From Streptococcus entericus DSM 14446 (lineage in GTDB: Bacteria; Bacillota; Bacilli; Lactobacillales; Streptococcaceae), in assembly GCF_000380025.1 (NCBI RefSeq), contig NZ_KB904160.1:184-51684 (forward strand): a stretch of 51,501 nucleotides of DNA. Reading direction: 5' to 3'. Under the pieces are notes generated by a model. That model saw only the letters and a list, made by a program, of their open reading frames with translations, ran no database searches and was not told the DNA's origin. Shown in pieces: positions 41,914-50,550 of this stretch (position 1 is its first letter; every line of letters starts with the position of its first letter). Both the position numbers and the translations under genes were made by a program.

Positions 41914-42285
41914 ATGTATCAAGTTGTAGAGCTTTATGGGGCATTTGAACCCTGGTGGTTTTTAGATGATTGGAAGGATGATATTATCAAGGTTCAGCAT
42001 TATGATACCTTTGATGAGGCCATGAGTGCTTTTAAAAAGCAATGGACCCATCTGCGGGTCAGTCACCCATTTTATAAGAGTCGGGCAAGTCTTTTGGCGG
42101 CTTTTTGGGATACTAAACACCAAACGTGGTGTGATGATTGTGAAGAATCATTACAAGAATACCACTCCCTAGCCCTCTTAAAAAACTGGGAAGAGCTACC
42201 AGAAGACGAGCATCAACAGCAATATGAACGCCGAAACGATTCCGTACGCCCTCTATCAGCATGTCAATTAAAAAAGATTGGTTAA
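41914..42285 (+). CDS. DUF1033 family protein
   Basis: Protein of 123 aa, rich in aromatic and acidic residues (MYQVVELYGAFEPWWFLDDW), a DUF1033 member that typically sits just before comGA in streptococci. Start at 41914 has AAGAGGAAG upstream and lies downstream of the promoter. It has its own SigA promoter and a terminator, so it is not part of the SigX operon. Function unknown. Confidence 0.85.
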   Translation: MYQVVELYGAFEPWWFLDDWKDDIIKVQHYDTFDEAMSAFKKQWTHLRVSHPFYKSRASLLAAFWDTKHQTWCDDCEESLQEYHSLALLKNWEELPEDEHQQQYERRNDSVRPLSACQLKKIG

Positions 42286-42300
42286 GGCCAATCTTTTTTT
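42271..42300 (+). terminator. DUF1033 terminator
   Basis: AAAAAGATTGG / CCAATCTTTTT with a 6-nt loop; the left arm is the last coding part (KKIG) and the T-run ends eight bases before the cin-box. Confidence 0.85.
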
Positions 42301-42307
42301 GCTTGCT

Positions 42308-42315
42308 TACGAATA
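42308..42315 (+). promoter_or_regulatory. SigX (ComX) cin-box of the comG operon
   Basis: Perfect TACGAATA, 17 bases before the comGA ATG, with AGGAGGG between. Confidence 0.92.
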
Positions 42316-42332
42316 ACTAGTCAGGAGGGCTT

Positions 42333-43274
42333 ATGGTACAGGATATAGCAAAACGCCTCATTGAAGAGGGGAGAGAACGGCAAGCACAGGATATTTATCT
42401 GATTCCACGACAGGATGATTACGATATTTTCATGCGAATTGGAGATGAGCGACAGTTTTTTGGACAAGAAAAGGCAGCTCTGATGGCGAGTGTCATCAGC
42501 CACTTCAAATTCGTCGCTGGGATGAATGTCGGAGAGAAACGTCGAAGTCAACTTGGTTCTTGTGATTATGATATTGGAGAGGGCAAAATAGTTTCTCTAC
42601 GATTGTCAAGTGTTGGTGATTATAGAGGTCTAGAAAGCCTAGTTATCCGCCTGCTCTTTGATGGTAAACAAGAGTTAGCTTATTGGTTTGATGGTCTGGA
42701 ACAGGTTAAGTCTGTTGTCGGTCGTCGAGGGCTCTACCTCTTTGCAGGACCGGTTGGTTCTGGAAAAACAACGCTCATGCATCAGCTCGTCAGTGAAAAG
42801 TTCGCAGGGCAACAGGTTATTTCTATTGAAGACCCTGTCGAAATTAAGGAAGACCGTTTTTTACAGCTGCAACTTAATGAGAGCATTGGGATGACCTATG
42901 ATAATTTGATCAAATTGTCACTACGCCATCGTCCAGATGTGCTCATCATCGGTGAAATCAGGGACACAGAGACCGCTCGAGCAGTGGTGAGGGCTAGTCT
43001 AACAGGCGCTGTTGTTTTATCAACTGTTCACGCTAAGAGTATCTCAGGTGTCTATGAACGCCTGTTAGAGCTGGGGGTTAGTCCTCAGGAATTGAGCAAT
43101 TGCTTGGCTGGGGTTTGCTACCAACGCCTAATCGGGAAAGGAGGTTTAATTGACATTGCAACAGAAAACATTGCCAACCACGACCCAAGTCGTTGGAACC
43201 AGAAAATTGATGACTTGGTTAACCAAGGATATCTCACTGAGCAACAAGGTCGGGTCGAAAAAATTATCGCTTAG
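42333..43274 (+). CDS. comGA: Competence pilus assembly ATPase ComGA (CglA)
   Basis: PilB/GspE-type traffic ATPase (313 aa) powering assembly of the transformation pilus, cytoplasmic face. Walker A GPVGSGKTTL (residues 139-148), Asp box ISIEDPVEI, Walker B RHRPDVLIIGEIRDTETARA (around residue 197-216) and His box STVHAKS are all present. First gene of the seven-gene SigX operon, with a strong ribosome site. The comGB start lies inside its 3' end. Confidence 0.95.
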   Translation: MVQDIAKRLIEEGRERQAQDIYLIPRQDDYDIFMRIGDERQFFGQEKAALMASVISHFKFVAGMNVGEKRRSQLGSCDYDIGEGKIVSLRLSSVGDYRGLESLVIRLLFDGKQELAYWFDGLEQVKSVVGRRGLYLFAGPVGSGKTTLMHQLVSEKFAGQQVISIEDPVEIKEDRFLQLQLNESIGMTYDNLIKLSLRHRPDVLIIGEIRDTETARAVVRASLTGAVVLSTVHAKSISGVYERLLELGVSPQELSNCLAGVCYQRLIGKGGLIDIATENIANHDPSRWNQKIDDLVNQGYLTEQQGRVEKIIA

Positions 43275-44238
43275 GCAGCAAAAAAAGTTGATTCAGCTCT
43301 TTCACAACCTCTTATCTAGCGGGTTTACCTTGACCGAGATGGTTGATTTTTTAGAACGGAGCAGGTTACTAACGTCTGTGTATACTGACCAGATGCGGCA
43401 ATCGCTACTGGAAGGAAAATCAATGGCCCAGTTGCTGGCTGATTTGGGATTTTCAGATGGTCTGGTGACCCAGCTGGCCTTAGCCGATGTCCACGGCAAC
43501 ACACAAAAGAGTCTAGCAGGATTGGAAGATTATCTGGAGCAAGTGCTCATCGTTCGTAAAAAACTCATCGAAGTAGCGACTTACCCACTCATGCTCCTGG
43601 CTTTTCTCGTCCTTATCATGTTGGGCTTAAAGAACTACCTCTTGCCACAGCTGGAGGGAGAAAACCTAGCGACAACACTGATCAACCATTTTCCTCTTAT
43701 TTTTCTAGGGATAATGGCAGGGCTGGCGTTTAGCGGGCTACTGCTCAGCTATTTTGCTAAAAAAATAGACAAAATAAGTCTCTACAGCAAGTTATGTAAG
43801 ATACCCTATCTGGGGCAGTTTATCAGCCTTTACCTGACCGCCTACTACGCCAGGGAATGGGGGAACCTTATCGGACAAGGGTTGGATTTGGCGCAGGTGG
43901 TTCAGATCATGCAAGATCAAAAATCTCAGCTTTTTCAAGAGATTGGTCTGGATATGCAGCGGGCTTTATTAGCTGGACAAGCCTTTCATGACAAGGTTTT
44001 AAGCTATCCCTTTTTTAAGCGAGAATTGAGCTTGATGATCGCCTACGGAGAGGTAAAATCGCGCTTGGGTCAGGAACTTGAACTTTATGCTAAGGAAACT
44101 TGGAAGACTTTTTTTCACAAACTCAATCAAGCTAGTCAGCTGATTCAACCTCTGGTCTTTCTATTTGTTGCCCTGATGATTGTCATGATTTATGCGGCCA
44201 TGCTCTTACCGATTTATCAAAATATGCCAAGTTTTTAA
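43210..44238 (+). CDS. comGB: Competence pilus membrane platform protein ComGB (CglB)
   Basis: PilC/GspF-type integral membrane protein (342 aa) with three TM segments (around residues 125-145, 170-192, 315-337) and two T2SF domains (FHNLLSSGFTLTEMVDFL; YYAREWGNLIGQGLDLAQV). I choose ATG 43210 (MTWLTKDISLS), 65 bp inside comGA, because the length then fits pneumococcal CglB (about 338 aa); a TTG at 43150 would add 20 residues. No ribosome site is visible, so translation is probably coupled to comGA. Confidence 0.9.
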   Translation: MTWLTKDISLSNKVGSKKLSLRQQKKLIQLFHNLLSSGFTLTEMVDFLERSRLLTSVYTDQMRQSLLEGKSMAQLLADLGFSDGLVTQLALADVHGNTQKSLAGLEDYLEQVLIVRKKLIEVATYPLMLLAFLVLIMLGLKNYLLPQLEGENLATTLINHFPLIFLGIMAGLAFSGLLLSYFAKKIDKISLYSKLCKIPYLGQFISLYLTAYYAREWGNLIGQGLDLAQVVQIMQDQKSQLFQEIGLDMQRALLAGQAFHDKVLSYPFFKRELSLMIAYGEVKSRLGQELELYAKETWKTFFHKLNQASQLIQPLVFLFVALMIVMIYAAMLLPIYQNMPSF

Positions 44239-44250
44239 GGAGAATATACC

Positions 44251-44574
44251 ATGAAAAAATTAGTGAAAACCATTCATAACAAATCCGTTAAAGGATTTAC
44301 ATTAGTTGAAATGCTTATTGTTTTGCTTATTGTGAGCGTATTACTGCTTCTTTTTGTGCCTAACCTCAGCAAGCAAAAAGAAAAAATCGAAGCATCTGGG
44401 GGACGTGCGCTCGTTAAGGTTGTTGAAAGTCAGGCTGAAATGTATGAAATGGGCTCTGCTAATAAGGCTAGCTTATCAGCTTTAGTCGCAGAAGAATTTA
44501 TCACTCAGGATCAGGCGGACAACTATGTTAAATATGTGTCAGAACATCAAGTGGCTCAAAACGTGCCGAACTAA
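44251..44574 (+). CDS. comGC: Major competence pilin ComGC (CglC)
   Basis: Major subunit of the transformation pilus (107 aa precursor). The prepilin leader ends KG, with cleavage before FTLVEMLIVLLIVSVLLLL; Glu at mature position 5 is the conserved pilin residue. A basic leader of 17 residues is followed by a long N-terminal helix and a small globular C-terminus. Strong AAGGAG lies 9 bp before the ATG, as expected for the most abundant subunit. Confidence 0.95.
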   Translation: MKKLVKTIHNKSVKGFTLVEMLIVLLIVSVLLLLFVPNLSKQKEKIEASGGRALVKVVESQAEMYEMGSANKASLSALVAEEFITQDQADNYVKYVSEHQVAQNVPN

Positions 44575-44977
44575 AGGATTTACTCTTCTTGAAAGTTTAC
44601 TGGTCCTGTTTATGATTAGTTTATTGGTGCTTAGCCTATCAGGCGCGGTCAATCAGACCTTTCAAGCAATGCAGACAAAATTATTTTTTATGCATTTTGA
44701 GCATCTTTATCAGGATAGCCAACAGCTGAGCCTGAGTCAGCAAGCTACGCTTCAGTTAAACTTAAGTGGTCGACAAATCACCAATGGCTATCAAACCTTA
44801 TCGTTACCTGAGGAAGTGACCTTGGTCACGGAGCGGCAAATTGAATTTTCGACAGCGGGTGGAAACTCGTCTCTAGCGAAAATAGTTTTTCAAACAAAAC
44901 AGCAGCAGGTGACCTATCAACTGTATATAGGGAGTGGTAAATATAAAAAAACAATTACAAGCTTACATTCTCCTTGA
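44525..44977 (+). CDS. comGD: Minor pseudopilin ComGD (CglD)
   Basis: Minor pilin (150 aa) with prepilin motif KGFTLLESLLVLFMISLLVL beginning at residue 17 and a C-terminal beta-rich region (AGGNSSLAKIVFQTKQQ) conserved in the family. Overlaps comGC by 50 bp; in-frame ATGs at 44525 and 44534 are both possible. No strong ribosome site, so coupling to comGC is likely. Confidence 0.88.
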   Translation: MLNMCQNIKWLKTCRTKGFTLLESLLVLFMISLLVLSLSGAVNQTFQAMQTKLFFMHFEHLYQDSQQLSLSQQATLQLNLSGRQITNGYQTLSLPEEVTLVTERQIEFSTAGGNSSLAKIVFQTKQQQVTYQLYIGSGKYKKTITSLHSP

Positions 44978-45224
44978 GAGTTTAATAGCACTCGGGGTGT
45001 TGGTTACAATCGCTAGTCTTATTGTCGGTCAGCTGGGGCAGCATCAGGCTGTGGTTGCCCAACGTCTACACCAACAAGAGGTACTAAATGTCGCTACTAT
45101 GGCTGTCCAGACAGGACAATCCAGTTTAAGCTTGAATGGCATCAGTGTACAGGTGTCACGAACGAGCAGCAGTATTACCGTTTATAGTGAGGGCAAGGAG
45201 GTGATGAGTCTCGCTAAAAACTAG
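44934..45224 (+). CDS. comGE: Minor pseudopilin ComGE (CglE)
   Basis: Minor pilin-like protein of 96 aa. The GTG start overlaps the end of comGD by 44 bp; GGGAG just upstream. The N-terminal hydrophobic helix AYILLESLIALGVLVTIASL carries the pilin Glu at position 5 of the helix (LLES) but lacks the usual Gly before it, as in other streptococcal ComGE proteins. The C-terminal region GISVQVSRTSSSITVYSEG is beta-rich. Its 3' end overlaps the comGF reading frame. Confidence 0.83.
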   Translation: MVNIKKQLQAYILLESLIALGVLVTIASLIVGQLGQHQAVVAQRLHQQEVLNVATMAVQTGQSSLSLNGISVQVSRTSSSITVYSEGKEVMSLAKN

Positions 45225-45645
45225 GGTTAAAGGGTTTACGCTTTTAGAGTGTTTAATCGCTTTATTAGTGATTGCAGGGAGTTTATCCATTTATCAGGGA
45301 TTGACCAAATTGCTAAGCAGTCACACCAGTTACTTAACCGTCAATCATCAGGACAATTGGCTTCTCTTTTGCCAGCACTTGCGTGTAGAATGGCAAGGTG
45401 CAACGTTTGATAAGCTGGAAGGCAACCGACTTTATCTGACTAAGGAGGGGCAAGCGCTTAGTTTTGGAAAATTTCGCTCAGACGATTTTCGTAAAAGCAA
45501 CGCCGACGGTCGGGGTTATCAGCCCATGCTCTTTGGTGTCAGCTCGGCAGACTTCAGCCAGTCAGGAGAAGTCGTCACTTTGCAGGTGACTTTTGATACG
45601 GGCTTAGAAAGGACCTTTGTTTATGCTTTTGACAAAACGCCTTAA
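45208..45645 (+). CDS. comGF: Minor pseudopilin ComGF (CglF), start codon unclear
   Basis: The frame carrying the prepilin motif (VKGFTLLECLIALLVIAGSL) and the family C-terminus (KFRSDDFRKSNADGRGYQPM) opens after a TGA at 45205-45207 and runs to 45645. No ATG, GTG or TTG occurs in frame before GTG 45268, which lies inside the hydrophobic helix and would delete the leader and cleavage site. A perfect AAGGAGGTGAT ribosome site (45195-45205) lies just before in-frame GTC at 45208. So either a non-canonical start is used, or an indel has separated an original ATG at 45204 from this frame. Product needed with the other minor pilins for pilus assembly. Confidence 0.8.
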   Translation, partial: VSLKTRVKGFTLLECLIALLVIAGSLSIYQGLTKLLSSHTSYLTVNHQDNWLLFCQHLRVEWQGATFDKLEGNRLYLTKEGQALSFGKFRSDDFRKSNADGRGYQPMLFGVSSADFSQSGEVVTLQVTFDTGLERTFVYAFDKTP

Positions 45646-46072
45646 AGCCGGTATCTTACTCTATGCGCTTTTTATGGCCGCTGTCTTTGCCTTGCTATTA
45701 CAGTTTTACATCAGCCGTGTGCAGGTCACTGCTCAACTACAGTCCCAGCAATACCAGCAAGCGCAAGCCAGCTTAATGGCAGAGCTGACCAAGGAATTGG
45801 CAGATAAAGCCTCGGGCTCTTATCAGTTTGCTCAAGGGAGTACCAGCTACACTCATCAGAGTAATTACCTCGTTGTTAGTGTCAATCTATCTCAAGGGAA
45901 TACCTATCATTACCGATTTTTCAAACTAGAGTTGCCAGACAAAAAAGATAGCAAAGAAACCCCTAAAGAAAATGATAAAGAAGTAACGGCTGTTCTCAAC
46001 GACTCAGACCAAAGTATTGACAAAGTAGAATCAATAAAAGAAACAGAAGTTGACGCGTCAACTTCTGTTTAA
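45623..46072 (+). CDS. comGG: ComGG-like minor pilin protein
   Basis: Last gene of the operon (149 aa from ATG 45623; a TTG at 45617 is also in frame). The N-terminal helix AGILLYALFMAAVFALLLQF resembles ComGG, which lacks a classical prepilin cleavage motif. After residue about 105 comes a long charged tail rich in Lys, Glu and Asp with no predicted fold. The last ten residues are encoded by a perfect 30-bp palindrome that also serves as terminator. Start overlaps comGF by 23 bp. Confidence 0.83.
   Translation: MLLTKRLKAGILLYALFMAAVFALLLQFYISRVQVTAQLQSQQYQQAQASLMAELTKELADKASGSYQFAQGSTSYTHQSNYLVVSVNLSQGNTYHYRFFKLELPDKKDSKETPKENDKEVTAVLNDSDQSIDKVESIKETEVDASTSV
46041..46070. terminator. 30-bp perfect palindrome ending the comG operon and tkt
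   Basis: AAACAGAAGTTGACG followed directly by its exact reverse complement, no spacer. It lies inside the comGG 3' coding end and 5 bp from the tkt stop on the other strand, so it can act as a bidirectional terminator. Confidence 0.75.
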
Positions 46073-46074
46073 GA

Positions 46075-48051
46075 CTATTTTAGCTCTGCAATGGTTTCAA
46101 GGACATGTTCAACGGTAAAGCCGTAGTTGTCGATAACCGTTTGAGCTGGCGCTGAGGCACCAAATTTGTCGATACCGATGACTGCGCCATCTAGACCGAC
46201 ATACTTGTACCAGCCTTGGGTCGCTGCCATCTCGATGGCCACACGGCGGCGGATGGCGTTTGGCAGGACAGATTCTTTATAGGCGGCATCTTGAGCGTCA
46301 AAGAGTTCGGTCGATGGTACGGATACCACACGCACCTTGCCACCTTCTTCTGCCAAGACCTTGGCCGCTTTGACCGCCAGATTGACCTCTGAACCAGAAG
46401 CTATCAAGATCGTATCAAAGTCACTGCCTGTCTCATAAACCACATACGCTCCTTTAGACACTTTGCCAAAGTCTGTGCCCTCTTCCACGGTCAAGTTTTG
46501 ACGGGTCAAGACAAGGGCAGTCGGTGTCTTGGTGCTGGTAAGAGCATGGTGCCAAGCAGCCTGGGTCTCACGGGCATCCGCTGGACGAATGACTGTCAAG
46601 TTTGGCATAGCACGCAGACCTGCCAAGTGCTCAATCGGCTCATGAGTTGGTCCATCTTCGCCGACAGCAATCGAATCGTGTGTAAAGACATAGGTCACTG
46701 GCAATTCTTGGATAGCAGACAGGCGGATAGCTGCCTTGACATAGTCAGAGAAGACAAAGAAGGTACCACCGTAGACCCGCAGACCACCATGAAGCGCCAT
46801 ACCGTTCAAGATTGTCCCCATAGCAAACTCACGCACCCCAAACTGAATGTTGCGGTTGAGAGGATGGTTCTTATCCTGCAAGCCGTCTGCCTTGATATAG
46901 GTCATGTTGGAATGTGCCAAGTCAGCTGAACCACCGAGGAAGGTTGGCAAGACCGCAGCTGCGGCGTTGAGAGCATCTTGTGATGAGTTACGAGTGGCTT
47001 GAGAGAAGCCATCCTCATAGACAGGGAAGTCTTTTTCTGTGATGGTCACAGGCGCTTGACCTGCGACGATCGCATCAATCTCTGCTGCTACTTCTGGGTA
47101 GGCTGCCTTGTAGTCTGCGACCAATTTTTCCCAAGCGTCATAAGCCGCTTGACCACGATCAGCGACATTTGTCTTGAAGTCCGCATAGACATCTGCTGGC
47201 ACTTCAAATGGCGCATAGTCCCAGCCGAGGTTGGCACGAGTCGCAGCCGTTTCATCTGCCCCTAGAGGTGCACCATGGACAGCATTGGTGCCACCCTTGG
47301 TTGGCGCACCATGACCGATAATGGTCTTCACCTCGATCAAAGATGGCTTGCCTGCTGTTTTTGCTTGGTCAATAGCAGAGCTGATCGCTGCGAGGTCTGT
47401 ACCGTCTTCGACGAGAGCTGTATGCCAGCCATAAGCCTCATAGCGGGCACGGATATTTTCAGAGAAGGCATCCTTGGTCTCACCGTCCAAGCAGATATCG
47501 TTGGAATCATAGAGGACAATCAGCTTGTCCAAGCCTTGGTGACCAGCATAAGACGCTGCCTCAGCCGACACCCCTTCCATGAAGTCGCCATCACCTGCAA
47601 TAACATAGGTGTAGTGGTCAAAGAGTGGGAAGCCGTCTTTGTTGTACTTAGCAGCAAGGAAACGCTCCGCTTGAGCAAAACCAACCGCTGTCGAAATCCC
47701 TTGACCAAGAGGACCAGAGGTGGCATCGACACCTGAGGTATGGGTGACTTCTGGGTGACCAGGGGTCTTTGATCCCCACTGACGGAAGTTTTGCAGCTCT
47801 TCGATGGACAAGTCTGCATAGCCTGACAAGTGCAAGAGCGCATACAACAGCATAGAGCCATGACCAGCTGATAAAACAAAGCGGTCACGGTTGATCCAGT
47901 TTGGCTGGTTTGGTGTGATGCGCAAGTGCTGGGTAAAGAGGCTGTAAGCCATCGGTGCTGCCCCCATCACTACTCCAGGGTGACCAGAGTTGGCCTTGTT
48001 AATGGCATCAATACCTAAAAAACGAATCGCATTGACTGATTGAATTGACAT
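46075..48051 (-). CDS. tkt: Transketolase
   Basis: Thiamine-diphosphate enzyme of 658 aa in the non-oxidative pentose phosphate pathway. N-terminal ThDP motif [20 protein letters not shown] (around residue 152), His residues in SGHPG and GHGAP, and the central pyrimidine domain with FGVREFAMG and [18 protein letters not shown] (around 404-475). C-terminal domain complete. GGGAGG precedes the ATG. The promoter carries a possible cre site. It lies directly downstream of the comG operon, which from memory is not the usual streptococcal neighbour. Confidence 0.96.
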   Translation of the reverse strand: MSIQSVNAIRFLGIDAINKANSGHPGVVMGAAPMAYSLFTQHLRITPNQPNWINRDRFVLSAGHGSMLLYALLHLSGYADLSIEELQNFRQWGSKTPGHPEVTHTSGVDATSGPLGQGISTAVGFAQAERFLAAKYNKDGFPLFDHYTYVIAGDGDFMEGVSAEAASYAGHQGLDKLIVLYDSNDICLDGETKDAFSENIRARYEAYGWHTALVEDGTDLAAISSAIDQAKTAGKPSLIEVKTIIGHGAPTKGGTNAVHGAPLGADETAATRANLGWDYAPFEVPADVYADFKTNVADRGQAAYDAWEKLVADYKAAYPEVAAEIDAIVAGQAPVTITEKDFPVYEDGFSQATRNSSQDALNAAAAVLPTFLGGSADLAHSNMTYIKADGLQDKNHPLNRNIQFGVREFAMGTILNGMALHGGLRVYGGTFFVFSDYVKAAIRLSAIQELPVTYVFTHDSIAVGEDGPTHEPIEHLAGLRAMPNLTVIRPADARETQAAWHHALTSTKTPTALVLTRQNLTVEEGTDFGKVSKGAYVVYETGSDFDTILIASGSEVNLAVKAAKVLAEEGGKVRVVSVPSTELFDAQDAAYKESVLPNAIRRRVAIEMAATQGWYKYVGLDGAVIGIDKFGASAPAQTVIDNYGFTVEHVLETIAELK

Positions 48052-48071
48052 AGATTCCTCCCTTTGTCTGT

Positions 48072-48086
48072 TTGAAAACGTGTACT
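48072..48086. promoter_or_regulatory. Candidate cre (CcpA) site at the tkt promoter
   Basis: TTGAAAACGTGTACT fits WTGNAANCGNWNNCW with one mismatch (position 11). It covers the predicted transcription start. Confidence 0.5.
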
Positions 48087-48091
48087 TAACT

Positions 48092-48097
48092 ATTATA
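48092..48097 (-). promoter_or_regulatory. tkt promoter -10
   Basis: Minus strand TATAAT, about 40 bp before the ATG. Confidence 0.6.
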
Positions 48098-48130
48098 CCA
48101 TAATTTCAGAAACTATCTGCATTTTTTGGA

Positions 48131-48165
48131 AAAAATACCCGCACATGGTGCGACATGGGCGGGTA
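48131..48165 (-). terminator. Terminator of the LtaS-like gene
   Basis: Minus strand TACCCGC / GCGGGTA with an inner CATG/CATG stem, followed by TTTTTT. Confidence 0.85.
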
Positions 48166-48188
48166 GAAACTATTCGTCTGCAAGTCAT

Positions 48189-50369
48189 CTAATCAGAAGG
48201 TGTTGAACTGCTTTCTGACGTTTCGGCGTCACTGGCCTTAGTGGTTGGTTCTGGCGGAGGTGGTGGATTTAATTCCAAATAAGTTGGAGCTTGGAAGAGG
48301 CTTTGCGTTGATTTCTGACCTAACTGGCTGTAGAGGCTCTTCGATTGTTTCCCCAGCTCTTGCTCGATAGCAATCAAGCGCTCAAAACTGTCGATGTAAG
48401 AAATAGCGGAAATATCCACTTTTGGTAAGTCATTTCCCGTATAAAAACGCAACAAATCACCTGTCTGCACCTTGTCACTCATGCTTAATTGTTGCTTAGC
48501 CGCATCGCGAATCTCCTGAACGCGCACGGAAGTAGTGTCGTCAGGATTGGTGATTTCTTCACCGGTCTCTGTTTTATAAATTTTACCAGCGTAGCTCGTA
48601 TAATCAGGTGCAATCACATGGTTAGATGTCCTGAAGGCAACAATCTGCTGGTTGTCTTTAGAGAGCAGGTCTTGTCCAAGCTGGATAAAGGCTTGGTTAT
48701 CAATGCCCATCAGGTGCATCAAGGTCGGCAGTGCGTCAACTTCCCCACCGAAAGTCTGGCTAATAAAGCCCTTATCCATGCCAGGAATGTGAATCATGAA
48801 TGGGACACGTTGCAACATAGCGTTATCATAATCTGTCCAAGTCTCTGGGTTCTTACCAATGAGGCTAGCTAGTTCTGTGTTGCGTGAATTTGAAATACCG
48901 TAGTGATCCCCGTACATCACGATAATCGAGTTGTCATAGAGCCCTGAAGCCTTGAGGTAATCAAAGAAGGCCTTGATTGACGCATCGAGGTAGTTAGCTG
49001 TCGCAAAATAACCATTGATGGTATCGTCTTTTGTTTTGGCTAAAGGAAATCCAAGCTCATCTCCTGAGAGGTTTTGATAAGGGTAATGATTGGATACAGT
49101 AATAAATTTGGTGTAGAACGGTTGTTGAAGCCGTTCTAAGTATTTGATGGAATCCGCAAACATGACCTTGTCATTGAGACCGTATTGGAAGGAATTTTCC
49201 TGGGTTGCCTTGGACATGTAGGATTGGTCAAACCAATAATCGTAACCCCACTGTTTATACACACTGTTGCGGTTCCAAAATGTACCGATATTACCATGAA
49301 ACACGGCGCTGGTATAATTGCCCAGTTCCCCTAAAATATGAGGGGCAGCCTGCTGGGTATTGTCGCCACCGTATTGGACAAAGTAAGAACCCTGATTTAG
49401 CCCGAACAGAGATAACTCCATTAGGGTCTCAGAATCAGAGGTTTTACCAGCCTTAACCTGATGGAAAAAATTAGCAAAGGAGAAGGTTTGCTGGTCATGA
49501 TAGAGGCTGTTGAGAAAGGGAGCAACTTCGTGTTCAACACCGTCAATAGGTAGTTTGTAATCAATCAAAAACTGCTGGAAACTCTCCAGATGAAGGACGA
49601 TGACATTTTTGCCTTTAGCCAGCCCAAAGTAGTCAGGGTTTGGTTTTACCTGATGCTGTGCCACATAGTCAGCCACTATAGCCATGTCTGCTGGGTCAGC
49701 TTCTGAGCGGATTTTTTGCGTCTTGTAGGTTTGATTCCCATCGTAACCGAGAAAGGCAGGCAGTCCTAAGGCCCTGACCACATAGGTGTTGGAAAAGCCA
49801 CGACTGAGCAGTTCTGGTCGGTCGATTTCCGCTAAAAAGAGATTGATGGAAAAGAGCAGAGCAGAAAAAGAGGTCACTGCTATGGCAAACCGATTATTCA
49901 AGGGTCTAGGATCTAGTGGAAATATTTTCTTGCGCCAAGCGTAAACGAGGAAAAATACATCAAGCAAATAGATAATGTCCCAAGGCCTAAAAAGATTAAG
50001 TGCGGCATCGCCCAGCCCTGCAGAGACCTTGCTGGTTGCTAGCATCGTTGTAATCGTGATAAAGTCTGAGAATTCCCTGAAATAAATAGCGTTTGCGACT
50101 AGTAACAGATTGAGCAAACCATAGAGTCCTAACAGGGTTCCGTAAAATGCCTTGGTCTGTTTAACATAGAGTGCTATTCCAAGAATTAACAATGACAAAG
50201 GAATAGGGTTGATGAGGGTTAAAAAAAGCTGATAGGGATTTTCTAAACCCAAATGAAAGTCAATATGATAGGCCCACATGCTTTTTAGCCAATAAAACCC
50301 AATCAATACCGCCAGAAATCCCAGACGAAAGCTCAAGGTATGATAGAACTTTTGACGTAATGTTTTCAA
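48189..50369 (-). CDS. ltaS: LtaS-type lipoteichoic acid synthase family sulfatase-like membrane protein
   Basis: Membrane enzyme of 726 aa. Five N-terminal TM helices (residues about 10-205) precede an extracellular sulfatase-fold domain (about 250-640) that transfers glycerol phosphate from phosphatidylglycerol. The catalytic Thr lies in KAGKTSDSETLMELSLFG; metal-binding Glu in VLHLESFQQFL and Asp/His in VMYGDHYG are visible. After residue about 695 it has an unusual tail: five consecutive prolines, then a Ser/Thr/Glu-rich stretch. TTG start with AAGGGGG upstream. The product may be LtaS proper or a paralogue. Confidence 0.88.
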   Translation of the reverse strand: MKTLRQKFYHTLSFRLGFLAVLIGFYWLKSMWAYHIDFHLGLENPYQLFLTLINPIPLSLLILGIALYVKQTKAFYGTLLGLYGLLNLLLVANAIYFREFSDFITITTMLATSKVSAGLGDAALNLFRPWDIIYLLDVFFLVYAWRKKIFPLDPRPLNNRFAIAVTSFSALLFSINLFLAEIDRPELLSRGFSNTYVVRALGLPAFLGYDGNQTYKTQKIRSEADPADMAIVADYVAQHQVKPNPDYFGLAKGKNVIVLHLESFQQFLIDYKLPIDGVEHEVAPFLNSLYHDQQTFSFANFFHQVKAGKTSDSETLMELSLFGLNQGSYFVQYGGDNTQQAAPHILGELGNYTSAVFHGNIGTFWNRNSVYKQWGYDYWFDQSYMSKATQENSFQYGLNDKVMFADSIKYLERLQQPFYTKFITVSNHYPYQNLSGDELGFPLAKTKDDTINGYFATANYLDASIKAFFDYLKASGLYDNSIIVMYGDHYGISNSRNTELASLIGKNPETWTDYDNAMLQRVPFMIHIPGMDKGFISQTFGGEVDALPTLMHLMGIDNQAFIQLGQDLLSKDNQQIVAFRTSNHVIAPDYTSYAGKIYKTETGEEITNPDDTTSVRVQEIRDAAKQQLSMSDKVQTGDLLRFYTGNDLPKVDISAISYIDSFERLIAIEQELGKQSKSLYSQLGQKSTQSLFQAPTYLELNPPPPPEPTTKASDAETSESSSTPSD

Positions 50370-50469
50370 ATAAGAGCCCCCTTACTTAAGATAATCATGA
50401 GTCAGAACCACAAGGACTGCAAATGAGCACATTTGGTCTGTCCTTACTAAAGTTCTTCAATCTTATCCA

Positions 50470-50478
50470 ATTATACCA
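50470..50478 (-). promoter_or_regulatory. Extended -10 promoter of ltaS
   Basis: Minus strand TGG-TATAAT about 100 bp before the start codon. Confidence 0.6.
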
Positions 50479-50535
50479 TAAAAAAACCTTGCCTGCTTAT
50501 CGAGGGCAATGCCAGTGGTAAAAATGTCGCTTTTC

Positions 50536-50544
50536 TGGTACAAT
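50536..50544 (+). promoter_or_regulatory. Extended -10 promoter of the rlmI-like gene (predicted leaderless)
   Basis: TGG-TACAAT with the -10 at 50539-50544; six bases separate it from the ATG at 50551 and there is no ribosome site. Confidence 0.7.
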
Positions 50545-50550
50545 GGTTTC

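Noticed and set aside
45210..45226. Programmed -1 frameshift (T-AAA-AAC) joining comGE to comGF
   Set aside because: comGF is in the +1 frame relative to comGE; a -1 slip would meet a stop at once.
46498..47736. Several ORFs of 88-153 codons on the plus strand
   Set aside because: Antisense shadows of transketolase; no start signals and no recognisable protein.
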